This document shows, piece after piece, positions 17,944 to 27,141 of a stretch of 64,000 nt of DNA (position 1 is its first letter; each line of letters starts with the position of its first letter). The notes below the pieces were generated by a model. It saw only the letters and a program-made list of their open reading frames with translations. It had not been told where the DNA came from and searched no databases. Source of the DNA: Bin55 sp009840545 (GTDB lineage Bacteria; Pseudomonadota; Gammaproteobacteria; Pseudomonadales; Azotimanducaceae); NCBI GenBank assembly GCA_965208815.1, contig OZ242357.1:310001-374000 (forward strand), given 5' to 3'. The position numbers and the translations under genes were made by a program.

Positions 17944-18823
17944 TCGCGTCTTCTTCCGCGTCTGCCTGAATTGCCGTTTCTTCAGTCAAACGAGCGCTCA
18001 AGACAGGTATAAAACTAGTGGATATGAAGTGCTTGAAACGCGCCACGAGTCTCTCTTCTCGACCCTGCAACGTGTTCGAGATCAACATCAAAATAAGACT
18101 CAAAAACAGTGCTACATAAGTGGAATTGAAGGCCACTCCTAGACTTGCACCGATTCCCGATATGTCCCCTTGCATAGCTTCATGTGCTTGCGTCAAAGCT
18201 TCGCTGATGCCTCGTACCGTACCAAGAAAGCCCACGGATGGAATAGCCCACAAGATGTACTTAGATATGGAGAGTCTCGAATTGAGAAGTTCCAAGTGGA
18301 GGTCGCAGGCTTCAGTGGCCACTTCGTTTGCTTCGTGAAAACTTTGATTGAGCCGCAGTCTCTGAACTGCGAGATCGAGAGCATTTACGAGTTGCGTTCC
18401 ACTAACCTCAGATTGCAGGTGCTGAATTCTTTCATCGACGAAGGCCAAGATTGACTTTCCAGATCGAAGAGTCTCATCATCAAGACGATCTAGACGGAGT
18501 ATGTCAAGTTCGAGCAAATAGCTATCGCTTTGAAACAGTCGGTAGCGAAAGAACCACAACCAGATACACCAAAGCGTAAGAATCAGGCACAATTCCTGCT
18601 CTAAGTCTTTGAAAATAATTGCGAATGTGCGTTCTGGAACGGTTCCCGTACTGTCAGCGACTGCTAGCGCATTGGCAGCCGCGGGTTCAATGAGGATCAC
18701 ATAGAGTGTGTGTATAACCACAATGCTCAGAAGCAGTCCGATTAGATCGACAGCAAGACCATACTTTGCAACAAAGCTCTTGAGTCCTTTTTGTGGTGTT
18801 AGAGGCGATGTTGTTGAGGCCAT
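17936..18823 (-). CDS. MotA/TolQ/ExbB-family proton channel subunit
   Basis: The protein (295 aa) has membrane segments at ~22-46, ~77-93, ~186-206 and ~228-250. The MotA_ExbB domain covers ~165-262, including AIPSVGFLGTVRGISEAL and GASLGVAFNSTYVALFLSLI, with the Gly/Thr/Ser-rich channel helices typical of TolQ and ExbB. Such proteins form pentameric channels around a dimer of ExbD/TolR/MotB partners and couple ion flow to work on the envelope. No tonB, exbD or tolR gene is adjacent; the neighbours are two vWA proteins with ExbD-like anchors. That argues for a dedicated motor rather than a TonB or Tol system. The coiled part at ~100-165 is cytoplasmic. Confidence 0.88.
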   Translation of the reverse strand: MASTTSPLTPQKGLKSFVAKYGLAVDLIGLLLSIVVIHTLYVILIEPAAANALAVADSTGTVPERTFAIIFKDLEQELCLILTLWCIWLWFFRYRLFQSDSYLLELDILRLDRLDDETLRSGKSILAFVDERIQHLQSEVSGTQLVNALDLAVQRLRLNQSFHEANEVATEACDLHLELLNSRLSISKYILWAIPSVGFLGTVRGISEALTQAHEAMQGDISGIGASLGVAFNSTYVALFLSLILMLISNTLQGREERLVARFKHFISTSFIPVLSARLTEETAIQADAEEDAIE

Positions 18824-18831
18824 AGAAAATG

Positions 18832-19137
18832 TCAGATGTCTTGCGGAAGGGCAACGTTTTGATTTGGATTGATTCGCGTCTGAACAGGTAGTCTTGTGTA
18901 AGTTTCGTTAGGCTCTGAATCTGTACCTTCTGTGTCGTTCACTGCCGGTTGCTCGTCGATCTGCGAATCACTTTCTTCGCCGTCCTGGGGTTGATTCTCA
19001 GAATCGGATTGTTTCTCTTCAGCTACTGACGTTTCTTCGCTAACCGGTTCGTTTTCTTTTGGCTCGGTTTCACCAAACACTGTTATACAGAAGAGAACAA
19101 TGCAGGTCGCGAAGATGATCCTGAGTCTACTTACCAT
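18832..19137 (-). CDS. Small acidic exported protein
   Basis: The protein (101 aa) begins MVSRLRIIFATCIVLFCITVFGE, a signal peptide with probable cleavage near FGE. The mature chain is very acidic and disordered-looking (ETEPKENEPVSEETS, DGEESDSQIDEQP), ending with a short conserved-looking tail (TRLPVQTRINPNQNVALPQD). ATG 19137 overlaps the stop of the upstream gene (ATGGTAA); a GTG at 19143 is an alternative. Position inside the operon, 8 bp before the channel gene, makes it part of the system, perhaps a periplasmic linker or partner. No family is recognised. Confidence 0.65.
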   Translation of the reverse strand: MVSRLRIIFATCIVLFCITVFGETEPKENEPVSEETSVAEEKQSDSENQPQDGEESDSQIDEQPAVNDTEGTDSEPNETYTRLPVQTRINPNQNVALPQDI

Positions 19138-21155
19138 AGCCACTTTGCCACTCGAAATCCGACTGTCTCGTCTTTGAGCCCCACTACTCTTCTTGAGTTT
19201 ATGTACATTTCTTTCAAGTCATGGGTACGAAAGTCTGCTCCCTTGACCATGCGATCCAAACCGGACTGAGGTCCAAGCGGGTCCTTCAGTTTTTGATTCA
19301 ACCCTTGCGACTTGCTTTCGTAGCGGTCTTGCACCCACTCTGCAACGTTACCGCCAAGATCGTGAAAGCCGTTTGCGTTCTGACGATATGAACCCACCGG
19401 AGCGACTTCTACATGATTGTCCAAGTGCACGTCCAAAAAGGGATACATTTCTGGACGAGATTCCCGGCCAGAGTAGTTACCCGATCCTGTTCTAGGTGCA
19501 TCAGCGCTACCCCAGGGATACGCACCAATCACAGTCTCGCGGTATAAGTCGAACTGAGCAGCAGCTTCCCATTCAGCTTCCGTTGGCAACCTGAATCCGA
19601 GAGCAGCAGAGTTAATTGTTACTCCACCGTTGGACTCGAAGACATATACAGGTTCGAGTTTCTGCTGGGCACTTAGCCAATTGCAGAAACGAGCAGCTTC
19701 CTCCCACGAGATCTCGCTTATGGGCAAGTCTTCGTTCGACGCTTCGACTTTGAGTGATGTAACAAACTTCGCGTATTCCTTGCGGCGAATCTCATGTGTA
19801 CCTAAATAGAACGCTCGCGTCAATTCAAACTCCCGAGTACTCGGATCGCTGCCACCCGCAATATCGGGCGGCACACGTGTACTGACCTGCAGTGGGGGAA
19901 TCTTTCGGAGAGTAATGGAATCGTTGATTACGAGTAGTTCGGGAGACTTGTCGTACTTGTCCCGTAATTCATCAACTAGCTGAAAGTCCAGAGATCGTCT
20001 TTCGGGACCCGCGGCATCTATCTCGACGCTCTGAGACGCATACCCCTCACGGGTCACTTTGACAACATCCCCTACATTGACGACCAACTTGGATGGTGTA
20101 GATCCTTTGCGTTCGCCGTTTACCCAGACTATAGCTTTGGGTGAAGAGTTAACCTCGGCTTGAATCTCAACCGACTCGAGATTGAATGAGCGTGTACTTC
20201 TCTCTCCTGGACGCAATTCAATGCTTGTAGTTTGTGTTAAGTAGTTCGGTTTTCGAATCTTGATCTCCACTTCCTTGTTCGCTGCAATGGTCACTTTCGA
20301 CGGTGTGCTTCCAACGAAGGTGCCGTTGAGGAGGATTGATGCATCACTAGGATTGCTTGTTACGTCGAGACTAGCGGGTAGGGGGCGTAGCTCGACGACT
20401 TCAAGATCAACTTGCTCGTTGACGCCCACGGACACTTGCAAATGGTGCGGCAGGTAGTTTTCAGCAACCAACGAAATCTCATGCGTTCCGACGGCGATTC
20501 GACCGTTGTAGACACCATGTCCGATTGGCGAACCATTGATTTCAATGGCTGCGGTGTTTGGCACGACCTGAACCTTCAGTGATGCTGTACTTTCTTCAGT
20601 TACAAGTTGTACATCCTGGGTTACACCATACCCTTCCACTAGAAACTCGTGCTGTAGTGGAACAATTTGGTTGCCGGTCACAGAAACCACATAGACTCCT
20701 CTGGCCAGTTCTGTCGTGAGGGGCGGCGTACCCGAGACTTCAGTGCCTTGAACTTCTACCGATACATCTGAGGAAGCTTGTACGTGTATCGTTACCGAGC
20801 CTGGAAGTGGGTCCATCATTATTGAAAGGACACGATCTTGGGTGGTTCGGTCAACCCGCGTTTCGTAGGGCTGAAATCCAACACTTTCGATTCTCAGTTT
20901 TGTAGTTTGCCCAAACAAAAGAATTCGCTTGCCGACTGCTAGAGCCATTCCCTCGTCCGTGGTTATACGAACGGTCTCGTTCGCTTTATCTGGGGCTATT
21001 TCCAGCTTGAATGCCGTCGTCCTGAATAGGAGGAGCGGTATCGAGACTAAGAGAGTGACGACGACAATCGCGGTGACTATTCTCGCGCGTCTCTCTTTTT
21101 GAATGCGACGTAGGTCGAGAGGATCGGTGTCTGAACCGAAACTAGAATCTGACAT
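19131..21155 (-). CDS. Membrane-anchored PEGA-repeat protein with C-terminal FGE/sulfatase-modifying-factor fold
   Basis: The protein (674 aa) has a cytoplasmic N-terminus, one membrane helix (~25-44), then about four PEGA-type beta modules (~110-410; e.g. ASLDVTSNPSDASILLNG, FVGSTPSKV, KGSTPSKLVV). A C-terminal FGE-sulfatase domain (~440-674) shows FYLGTHEIRRKEYAKFV, LGFRLPTEAEWEAAAQF, GFHDLGGNVAEWVQDRY and a final VGFRVAKW. The cysteine pair of true formylglycine-generating enzymes is not visible, so the fold is probably used for binding, as in many bacterial FGE-like proteins. PEGA modules commonly occur in envelope-spanning proteins. It overlaps its neighbours by 7-14 bp on both sides, firmly inside the nine-gene operon. 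Confidence 0.85.
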   Translation of the reverse strand: MSDSSFGSDTDPLDLRRIQKERRARIVTAIVVVTLLVSIPLLLFRTTAFKLEIAPDKANETVRITTDEGMALAVGKRILLFGQTTKLRIESVGFQPYETRVDRTTQDRVLSIMMDPLPGSVTIHVQASSDVSVEVQGTEVSGTPPLTTELARGVYVVSVTGNQIVPLQHEFLVEGYGVTQDVQLVTEESTASLKVQVVPNTAAIEINGSPIGHGVYNGRIAVGTHEISLVAENYLPHHLQVSVGVNEQVDLEVVELRPLPASLDVTSNPSDASILLNGTFVGSTPSKVTIAANKEVEIKIRKPNYLTQTTSIELRPGERSTRSFNLESVEIQAEVNSSPKAIVWVNGERKGSTPSKLVVNVGDVVKVTREGYASQSVEIDAAGPERRSLDFQLVDELRDKYDKSPELLVINDSITLRKIPPLQVSTRVPPDIAGGSDPSTREFELTRAFYLGTHEIRRKEYAKFVTSLKVEASNEDLPISEISWEEAARFCNWLSAQQKLEPVYVFESNGGVTINSAALGFRLPTEAEWEAAAQFDLYRETVIGAYPWGSADAPRTGSGNYSGRESRPEMYPFLDVHLDNHVEVAPVGSYRQNANGFHDLGGNVAEWVQDRYESKSQGLNQKLKDPLGPQSGLDRMVKGADFRTHDLKEMYINSRRVVGLKDETVGFRVAKWLW

Positions 21156-22494
21156 CGCAAACTATTCGTATCTCGACCTCGTTTGAATCCGGCTCGATGG
21201 TGATGGATTCGCGAGTCTCGTGGTAGCCCTTGCGCCGACCAATGAAGTCGTAAGAACCAGGATAGACACTAAGTACCATCTTGGAGAACTTTCCAAGTGC
21301 CTGTCCTGGACGAATCATTACATTGGTTTCACTATCTGAAATCACGGTGATCGACACCCGTTTCGTATTACGGTCAAATTCCTCTTTCAGGCGGCTTCTC
21401 TGTAGATTGATTCGATCATGGGAATCCAGTTCCTCAGTGGATGCAATAAGCGCTTGTATCTCAGATCTCACTTGTTTGCTCATGGGTACTGATGCTTTGG
21501 AAATTGCTTCAGTAAGCTGGGTTTCGGTGCTCAATAGGTGCTTTACCTTCAACTTTGATGCTTCAGTCTCTTCACTCGCAGACCACTGTTCAATCGCAGC
21601 TAACGTTTGAAGCATTTCCTCCCATTGCTCCGCACTTTCCTGATTAGAGAGTGTTTCCCGTAGTGTCGCTAGATTCGTTTTCGTGATGTGGGCACGAGCC
21701 TGATCGAGAGATTCTTTGGCCACAACTGAGTGGGGAGATAATTTCAAAGCTGCTTCAAAAGAGTCATGAGCCGATTGCCATCGGCTGGCATCTAGGTCTT
21801 CAAGTCCCCGAGACATGAGAGCGTTGAACGATTGTTCGTCTCGAAAGTTCGACACGCTTAATCGAATTGCGCTGACTCTTTGCTGCCAGTATCCCGCAGG
21901 AAAGTCCGCTAGCATGGCTTCGACATCCTCGTAGGCGTGGTTCTCGATGAGCTCCTCCATTCTGGTAACCATCTTTTCTAGCTCAATGCCATGACGGGCG
22001 TGAGTGACTCCTTCCAAAACTCGTGAAGACGAGGGCATCCACAGTTCAAGATTTTGGAGATGGGGAATGGCCTCGCTGTATCTGTCCTCTTCAAGCAGTG
22101 AAAATGCGAGTTCCTCGGTTTTCGCCGTAGATTCCTCAAACTCTGATTTCAGACTCAATAGCGAGTCGAGCACAGACTCAAACACCGTGGTTGCATCTCC
22201 AAAGTACGCATCGTTGTAGTAGTCCATTGCCTTTTCGTAGTCGGACAGCGCAGTCTTGTGTTGAGCGGTATCCCAAGGCGGATTTTCGAGTTTAGGCAGA
22301 TCTTCGAGTATCAAGTCGACGCGGGCTTTGAACTCAAACGCTTCTTCTCGTTCTTTACAAAGCTGAGAGTCTGCCCATTCGCCTTCACAGTCGAGAAATT
22401 CGATTTCTTGAGAGACCAGAGTGTGGGTTGAGAAGAGGAAAAAGACACAACCGATGGAGAACTTGAAAAAAAGATCAAAATTACGACTGATCAT
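21142..22494 (-). CDS. Exported helical/TPR-like protein with C-terminal PEGA-like domain
   Basis: The protein (450 aa) has an N-terminal signal peptide or anchor (FFKFSIGCVFFLFSTHTLVSQ). A long helical stretch (~30-370) holds TPR-like blocks such as YSEAIPHLQNLELWMPSSS and WQSAHDSFEAALKLSPHSVV. The C-terminal beta module (~375-450; SITVISDSETNVMIRPG, GSYDFIGRRKGYHETR) resembles the PEGA modules of the next protein. ATG 22494 is chosen because it lies 4 bp after the preceding stop; an ATG-frame extension to 22524 would overlap that gene. It overlaps the PEGA/FGE gene by 14 bp. Shared PEGA-like ends suggest the two proteins contact each other in the periplasm. Confidence 0.75.
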   Translation of the reverse strand: MISRNFDLFFKFSIGCVFFLFSTHTLVSQEIEFLDCEGEWADSQLCKEREEAFEFKARVDLILEDLPKLENPPWDTAQHKTALSDYEKAMDYYNDAYFGDATTVFESVLDSLLSLKSEFEESTAKTEELAFSLLEEDRYSEAIPHLQNLELWMPSSSRVLEGVTHARHGIELEKMVTRMEELIENHAYEDVEAMLADFPAGYWQQRVSAIRLSVSNFRDEQSFNALMSRGLEDLDASRWQSAHDSFEAALKLSPHSVVAKESLDQARAHITKTNLATLRETLSNQESAEQWEEMLQTLAAIEQWSASEETEASKLKVKHLLSTETQLTEAISKASVPMSKQVRSEIQALIASTEELDSHDRINLQRSRLKEEFDRNTKRVSITVISDSETNVMIRPGQALGKFSKMVLSVYPGSYDFIGRRKGYHETRESITIEPDSNEVEIRIVCDVRF

Positions 22495-22498
22495 CGAG

Positions 22499-23827
22499 CT
22501 ACTCGGACGCAGCTTCGTCGTCAAGAATCGTTATGGCATCCGCATCACTGGAATTCTCGTACATCTCAGTCAGCATGGCTCGCCATTGGGTAAATTGATC
22601 GTGTACCGTGCCCGAAAGGGTGACTACTTTTCCGTTCAAGTCGACCCGAGTTGGCTTCAATGAGTTGTGCAGACTGCCTCCAAGCTCGTTGATTTCATCG
22701 ACTGCCGCTTTTCGACGTTCGTTTTGCATGAAGCTTGAGACGATTAGAGAACCTCCTATGGCGGCACCCACTTTCGTGCCGAGCTCGGCGGAACTATCCC
22801 CGTCGTCTGCCGCACCATCCGCTGCTGCTGCGACAGATGCAACCAACAAGACAGTACCCGCGACCCCTTGGATAGCTCGATTGCGCTTAGCAATTCGGAT
22901 TTCTCTTGCAATGGGAAAAGAGTCTAGCTGCCACTGACGATATTCGTCACCGATATCCTCTACGAATTGTGAGTAGTACTTTTCGACTACCTCAAGGAAT
23001 GCATCTTCTCTAGTTTGAATACTCTCGATGCGAGTCCAGTCGGGTCCGCCTCGAGAAGGTATGTACTGAATCTGATAGCGGCCATTCGATGCGACGATTG
23101 AGTCGCCAAATTCTTCGGGTGAGAGAAACCTTGCAAAAGCGAGGTCTCGTGTGAGTTCGATTCGTTCCAAGTCCGATAGCGAGTGACCTTGATTCTGATT
23201 GTTGCGCGACGATTTCTCTAAGTTCTTTACGTGCGCCTTTCCACGATCCTTGAGTGCTTCATATACCGTTTCTGCAATTTTGTTGTAGAGCGGATCAAAA
23301 GGATCTTTGTCGCTTCCTTCGTTACGTTGGTGCCAGCCTATTTCCACACGATATGTATCGGTTTCGTCGGCAAACCAAACGGAACCGGTCGCATCAATGA
23401 CTGAATACTCGATGGACATTGTCTCGCCATCGGACTTAAGGATTTTTCCGATCAGATAGAGGTCAGCACTCACCGAACTATCTGCGCAAACAATAATTTC
23501 GTCGAACTGGTTGTAGCGATGCATCCATTCCTTCAGTTTGAATGCCGCCCACACAGACTCGCTTCGTCTTAGTTCAGGCCAGATGCCTTTGTCGTGTTGT
23601 TCCTTGGAACTCGCTGGAATTCCAGGATCCAGTACTGGTATTGCAAGACGCAGAGATGGAATGTTCATGCGAGTCTTTAGGAAACCCTTCGTTTCCGTCA
23701 CATCGACATTCGCAGGCTGTTGCGGCACGGGCTGAGGGCCCACTTTTACACCTTGGGCTACGACGGAACCTGTTAGTGCAATAAGAGTCGCCAAGCAGAC
23801 CATTGATGTGATTGCGAATCTACTCAT
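22499..23827 (-). CDS. Exported protein of unknown function with Gly/Ala-rich hydrophobic segment
   Basis: The protein (442 aa) starts at ATG 23827 with the signal peptide MSRFAITSMVCLATLIALTG..VVAQ. The N-terminal third (~90-165: FDEIIVCADSSVSADLYLIG, YSVIDATGSVWFADET) has the feel of a CsgG/TolB-N-like alpha/beta domain that evaluates a state, but this is only a weak resemblance. A hydrophobic Ala/Gly stretch near 320-365 (VAGTVLLVASVAAAADGA, GTKVGAAIGGSLIV) could associate with membrane. The C-terminus has LNGKVVTLSGTVHDQFTQWR, resembling a BON-like strand. It sits 7 bp after the preceding gene. No family is firmly recognised. Confidence 0.7.
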   Translation of the reverse strand: MSRFAITSMVCLATLIALTGSVVAQGVKVGPQPVPQQPANVDVTETKGFLKTRMNIPSLRLAIPVLDPGIPASSKEQHDKGIWPELRRSESVWAAFKLKEWMHRYNQFDEIIVCADSSVSADLYLIGKILKSDGETMSIEYSVIDATGSVWFADETDTYRVEIGWHQRNEGSDKDPFDPLYNKIAETVYEALKDRGKAHVKNLEKSSRNNQNQGHSLSDLERIELTRDLAFARFLSPEEFGDSIVASNGRYQIQYIPSRGGPDWTRIESIQTREDAFLEVVEKYYSQFVEDIGDEYRQWQLDSFPIAREIRIAKRNRAIQGVAGTVLLVASVAAAADGAADDGDSSAELGTKVGAAIGGSLIVSSFMQNERRKAAVDEINELGGSLHNSLKPTRVDLNGKVVTLSGTVHDQFTQWRAMLTEMYENSSDADAITILDDEAASE

Positions 23828-23834
23828 GCACTTG

Positions 23835-24566
23835 TTACTTGCTGCGTTTCTTGATATCCAGATAGTCATAGTATTGGTCCCACAATGCCTCTTTGGTGTC
23901 GGGGTCTGTCTCTCTCTCGGCGGCTTCTCGGATTTGTTTGAGTACTGCGTCCTCGTCTTTGGGGTCGGCAGGTTGCCGGTTCTTCTCAGCATGCTGAGAC
24001 TCATTATCGACCTTGTCGTCGCTCTTGAGTTCCTCACCGCCCTCCAGGTCTCCTTGCGGTTCTCCTGGGTCAGTCTTCTGTGTGTTTAGTTCCGAAAGCT
24101 CCGACAGCGGTTCGGAATCGATCTGTCTGCCATTAGTTGAACCTGTATTTGCGTTCAACGGATCCAGCTCAATCTCCACGCTGTCCAGAAAATTATCTAA
24201 TTCGGTCAAACTGCCAGACAGTGTGCCTGGGTTTTGCGCCGCACTTGGATTCTCTTCTCCTTGCGGGTGCAGCAACAACGGCGATGCGCTGTGGTCTAAA
24301 TTGTCGACCACACCAGTCCCCCCTGTTCCTCCAACACCCAATAGAAGGGAGTTGAGACATTCATCCAATAGGTTGATCGATTGTTCCAATTGCTGGGACG
24401 CCAACTCTTCGTCATCTGAGATTTCTGAGGTGTCGATGGCCAGGAGTTCGGCACAAGGATCTTTCACTGAATCTTGTTCTTCGTCTTGGGCCTCAGACGA
24501 CTGTGCTAGCACCAAACCGATCGAAATCAAGATGAAACATGCTAGAGATGGAGCAGACTGACTCAC
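23835..24566 (-). CDS. Exported acidic low-complexity protein
   Basis: The protein (243 aa) has a signal peptide (LACFILISIGLVLAQSSEAQ). A short helical region with cysteines (DPCAELLAI, LLDECLNSLLLG) follows, then a long Asp/Glu/Ser/Asn-rich disordered region (~95-200). The basic/acidic helical tail is DPDTKEALWDQYYDYLDIKKR. The ATG at 24566 overlaps the upstream stop in an ATGA arrangement, so the two are translationally coupled. It resembles the small acidic protein further downstream in composition only. No known domain. Confidence 0.65.
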   Translation of the reverse strand: MSQSAPSLACFILISIGLVLAQSSEAQDEEQDSVKDPCAELLAIDTSEISDDEELASQQLEQSINLLDECLNSLLLGVGGTGGTGVVDNLDHSASPLLLHPQGEENPSAAQNPGTLSGSLTELDNFLDSVEIELDPLNANTGSTNGRQIDSEPLSELSELNTQKTDPGEPQGDLEGGEELKSDDKVDNESQHAEKNRQPADPKDEDAVLKQIREAAERETDPDTKEALWDQYYDYLDIKKRSK

Positions 24567-25324
24567 TGCACACTCACTTCAAGACTCTCGTTACGTTTGC
24601 GCAGGTGACTCTCAATCCGAAACGCTAGAAGTACCAAAGATGCCATCAAGAATGCTGCAAAGCAAGCAACGAAACTCCACAGCAGTATTTGGAGCGTGAA
24701 TGTCTCGGCGGTGTCTTGCTCGGCACTGAGTATAGATGCGAAGTCGAATGAATCTTGAAGTCGGAGCAAGTACTCGTCATGGAACTTGTTTATGGCATCG
24801 ATAATGATTGATGTCCTAGAGCTGGTTTCGGCGATGCGCGAGAGGACCTGATCGTCTGCTATCTCTGTTGCTACAGATTGGAGCGCTTCCAAGTAGTCAT
24901 CGGCGACTTCTTGCAGGTTGAAATTCTTGGCGAGACCTTGCTCGATGAGCTCTCGTTCGAGGTGGATAGCAGAGAATGTATCACTAAATTTCTTCTCTTG
25001 CCGACCTGCGATGTTGTACTGTCTGTCTAAAGTCGATACCACCGCAGAGAGTCGGTCTCGGTAGGGAGAACTGACTCCTTGAGACCCGTTGCTTGATTGT
25101 GACGAAGGTGTTGTGTCGTAGGTTGGAAGCAAGTCTTTACGGAGTTCCGCATACGACGGTGCAGTCAAGAATTCTCTGTGGTCGACGTTGTTAGGAGCTA
25201 TGACAGTCCATACAGTCCAAGTGAACAGAACAGCCATTGCCAGAATTGCGAGTGTTCCCACCGCCATCAGAACAATTCGAAGCGTTGCTGTAACGTATGT
25301 TTCGAATTTCTCCAACAAACTCAT
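24563..25324 (-). CDS. Two-helix inner-membrane protein with periplasmic helical domain
   Basis: The protein (253 aa) has membrane segments near residues 16-42 (LRIVLMAVGTLAILAMAVLF) and 207-231 (LLWSFVACFAAFLMASLVLL). They enclose a ~165-residue helical domain with Ser-rich linker, and a short basic cytoplasmic tail (RIESHLRKRNESLEV) follows. The topology resembles sensor or stator partner proteins without a known signalling output domain. It is the first gene of the nine-gene operon, 60 bp downstream of the PqaA-like gene. That gap is the longest in the run and the best place for an internal promoter. Confidence 0.7.
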   Translation of the reverse strand: MSLLEKFETYVTATLRIVLMAVGTLAILAMAVLFTWTVWTVIAPNNVDHREFLTAPSYAELRKDLLPTYDTTPSSQSSNGSQGVSSPYRDRLSAVVSTLDRQYNIAGRQEKKFSDTFSAIHLERELIEQGLAKNFNLQEVADDYLEALQSVATEIADDQVLSRIAETSSRTSIIIDAINKFHDEYLLRLQDSFDFASILSAEQDTAETFTLQILLWSFVACFAAFLMASLVLLAFRIESHLRKRNESLEVSVQ

Positions 25325-25384
25325 CGCTATCTCGAGCTCCCATGCAACTATGGCCTAATTCGAGGCGTCCGTTGCTCGGGGACT

Positions 25385-27130
25385 CTAATCCTCCACTTTG
25401 AGGAGCGGTGGCATCGTAGGACCCTCACCGGACTCAAGCTGATAGTGGCATTCTTCGTAGCCCATGAAGTTCAAGAATCTTGAGACTGCAGTTCCTTCGA
25501 CAAGCAAGTCTCCGGATTGTTTCCACGTGTAGTAGTCTCGATTGGAGAAGAACTTATGGTTGATCTTGGGCGAACCGGTTGTCTCTTCGATAAACTCCAG
25601 TACATTATCGGGTGTCTGGTCGTCATCGTGATTCCTTAGACAATGGATGGTGAGGAAGGTGTCTTGGGTGAAGTCTTCTGCTGCAAAAGGCAAGTCGATT
25701 GGTAGGACTTGTACATCCGTGGACATCTTGAGGGGCACATCAAGTCCGACGTCAAACGCAAATTCCACAAACCAAGCAGTCCAACCCGAGTGTGGCATGT
25801 CCACAGACGCCTCAAAAGACAGCAGATCCTCAGAGTGCGAGGTCAAGGGACGACTTGAGAACACTGGACCGCGCGGCGACCCATCTGGTCCTCGCAGAAG
25901 GCGAAAGTCCCTACTCACCGGGTTGTGTGCCTCCCAGACCATAGTTTGAATCGGTTCGATAGAGGTTCGAATCTCGATCCGATTACTACTGGTACGATTC
26001 CATTCAATCGATGGGATCGGCTTATTCTGCGCCGCGCGAGAGACAAACGACGCCACGCTCTGAAGTGCATCTGACCCACTCAACCCATGATCCGCATTTG
26101 GAACATAGCGAAGGTATTTTGGATTTAGCATTGCATTCCAATAAAACTGAGATGAATCGAGCAGAAAGAATTCATCCCCTGTGGCATTCACGACAAACTT
26201 GGGAATGTCTAATTCACTTAGATAGTGAAAGGGATCGACGACTTGAAGAATCGGACTCAGCTTTTCAGAATCGAACTGGCGCAATATTCCTTGGTTAACG
26301 TAGTCACCAAGCGAAACCGACCAAAAGCCGTATGCGCCAAAGTGATGCTTCATCGACTTGCGCATATTTAAGACATCGAAGACTACTGGCACGATGGCAA
26401 CGACCCGGGCATCAACAACGGCTGTTAGCCATGTGGTCCAGCCGCGTTTGGAGCCCCCAGCCACGACAAATTTGCCTACGTCAATTGGTCCCATGTCGTC
26501 TGTAGCAAGAACCTCAATGACTGCGTCCATGGCGCGAGATGCGCTCTTGACCATTGCAGCTTGAGCCAACCATTCGAGGCGGCCTGAGTTCAAGTATTGA
26601 ATCCATGAGAAGGAGATGAGGTTGTCCTCACTCCGTTCAACTCCGTCACCGAGGAAAACAAGCGGTTGGTTTGGTACTTGCGATAGTTGAGCCACAATCG
26701 TCTTGCTAACCAGTGCAATCTGCTGTCCAACTGAGTTTGAGCGTTGTGGTTCCTCTCCCGCATTGCTCCCACCAGATATGAAGAGCAATGGAACATCGGA
26801 CTCCCGATCGTTTGGAATGTAGATCTCAAGCCAGTGTCGCCAATCGGTCCGATTGACTTCCTTCGGAGTCAGCCAAGTTTGAGACGTGAGCTCAACTAGA
26901 ACATAGCGAATTCTTTCCGTCTTGGAATCTTGCTTGATACTCCATTCATACGAGGGGTCTTCTTTGCCGACATAAGTCTTCAAGAATCCCTCCACCGACT
27001 CTGAGTTCTCAGCTGCCATCCCAATTCCAGTAGTTCCAGCAAAAGCGATGATGGCAATGATTCGACCCACGCATAGCACGGTCAAAAGTGTTGATTTGCC
27101 TATTCGTGTGTCAAAAAGGGGTTTCCTCAT
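25385..27130 (-). CDS. PhoPQ-activated pathogenicity-related (PqaA-like) exported alpha/beta hydrolase
   Basis: The protein (581 aa) has a signal peptide (LLTVLCVGRIIAIIAFAG..GMAA). The body matches the PhoPQ-regulated PqaA family of alpha/beta-hydrolase fold: SYEWSIKQ near the start, WRHWLEIYIP, FISGGSNAGE, the nucleophile Ser in VVAGGSKRGWTTWLTAVVD, the acid Asp in VVNATGDEFFL, and the His in YVPNADHGL. Members are exported, of uncertain substrate, and linked to antimicrobial-peptide resistance in Salmonella by regulation. The family name does not show PhoPQ control here. It sits 11 bp after a CaiB gene and 60 bp before the nine-gene operon on the same strand. AGAGG five bases before the ATG supports the start. 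Confidence 0.88.
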   Translation of the reverse strand: MRKPLFDTRIGKSTLLTVLCVGRIIAIIAFAGTTGIGMAAENSESVEGFLKTYVGKEDPSYEWSIKQDSKTERIRYVLVELTSQTWLTPKEVNRTDWRHWLEIYIPNDRESDVPLLFISGGSNAGEEPQRSNSVGQQIALVSKTIVAQLSQVPNQPLVFLGDGVERSEDNLISFSWIQYLNSGRLEWLAQAAMVKSASRAMDAVIEVLATDDMGPIDVGKFVVAGGSKRGWTTWLTAVVDARVVAIVPVVFDVLNMRKSMKHHFGAYGFWSVSLGDYVNQGILRQFDSEKLSPILQVVDPFHYLSELDIPKFVVNATGDEFFLLDSSQFYWNAMLNPKYLRYVPNADHGLSGSDALQSVASFVSRAAQNKPIPSIEWNRTSSNRIEIRTSIEPIQTMVWEAHNPVSRDFRLLRGPDGSPRGPVFSSRPLTSHSEDLLSFEASVDMPHSGWTAWFVEFAFDVGLDVPLKMSTDVQVLPIDLPFAAEDFTQDTFLTIHCLRNHDDDQTPDNVLEFIEETTGSPKINHKFFSNRDYYTWKQSGDLLVEGTAVSRFLNFMGYEECHYQLESGEGPTMPPLLKVED

Positions 27131-27141
27131 ACGAACCTCTG

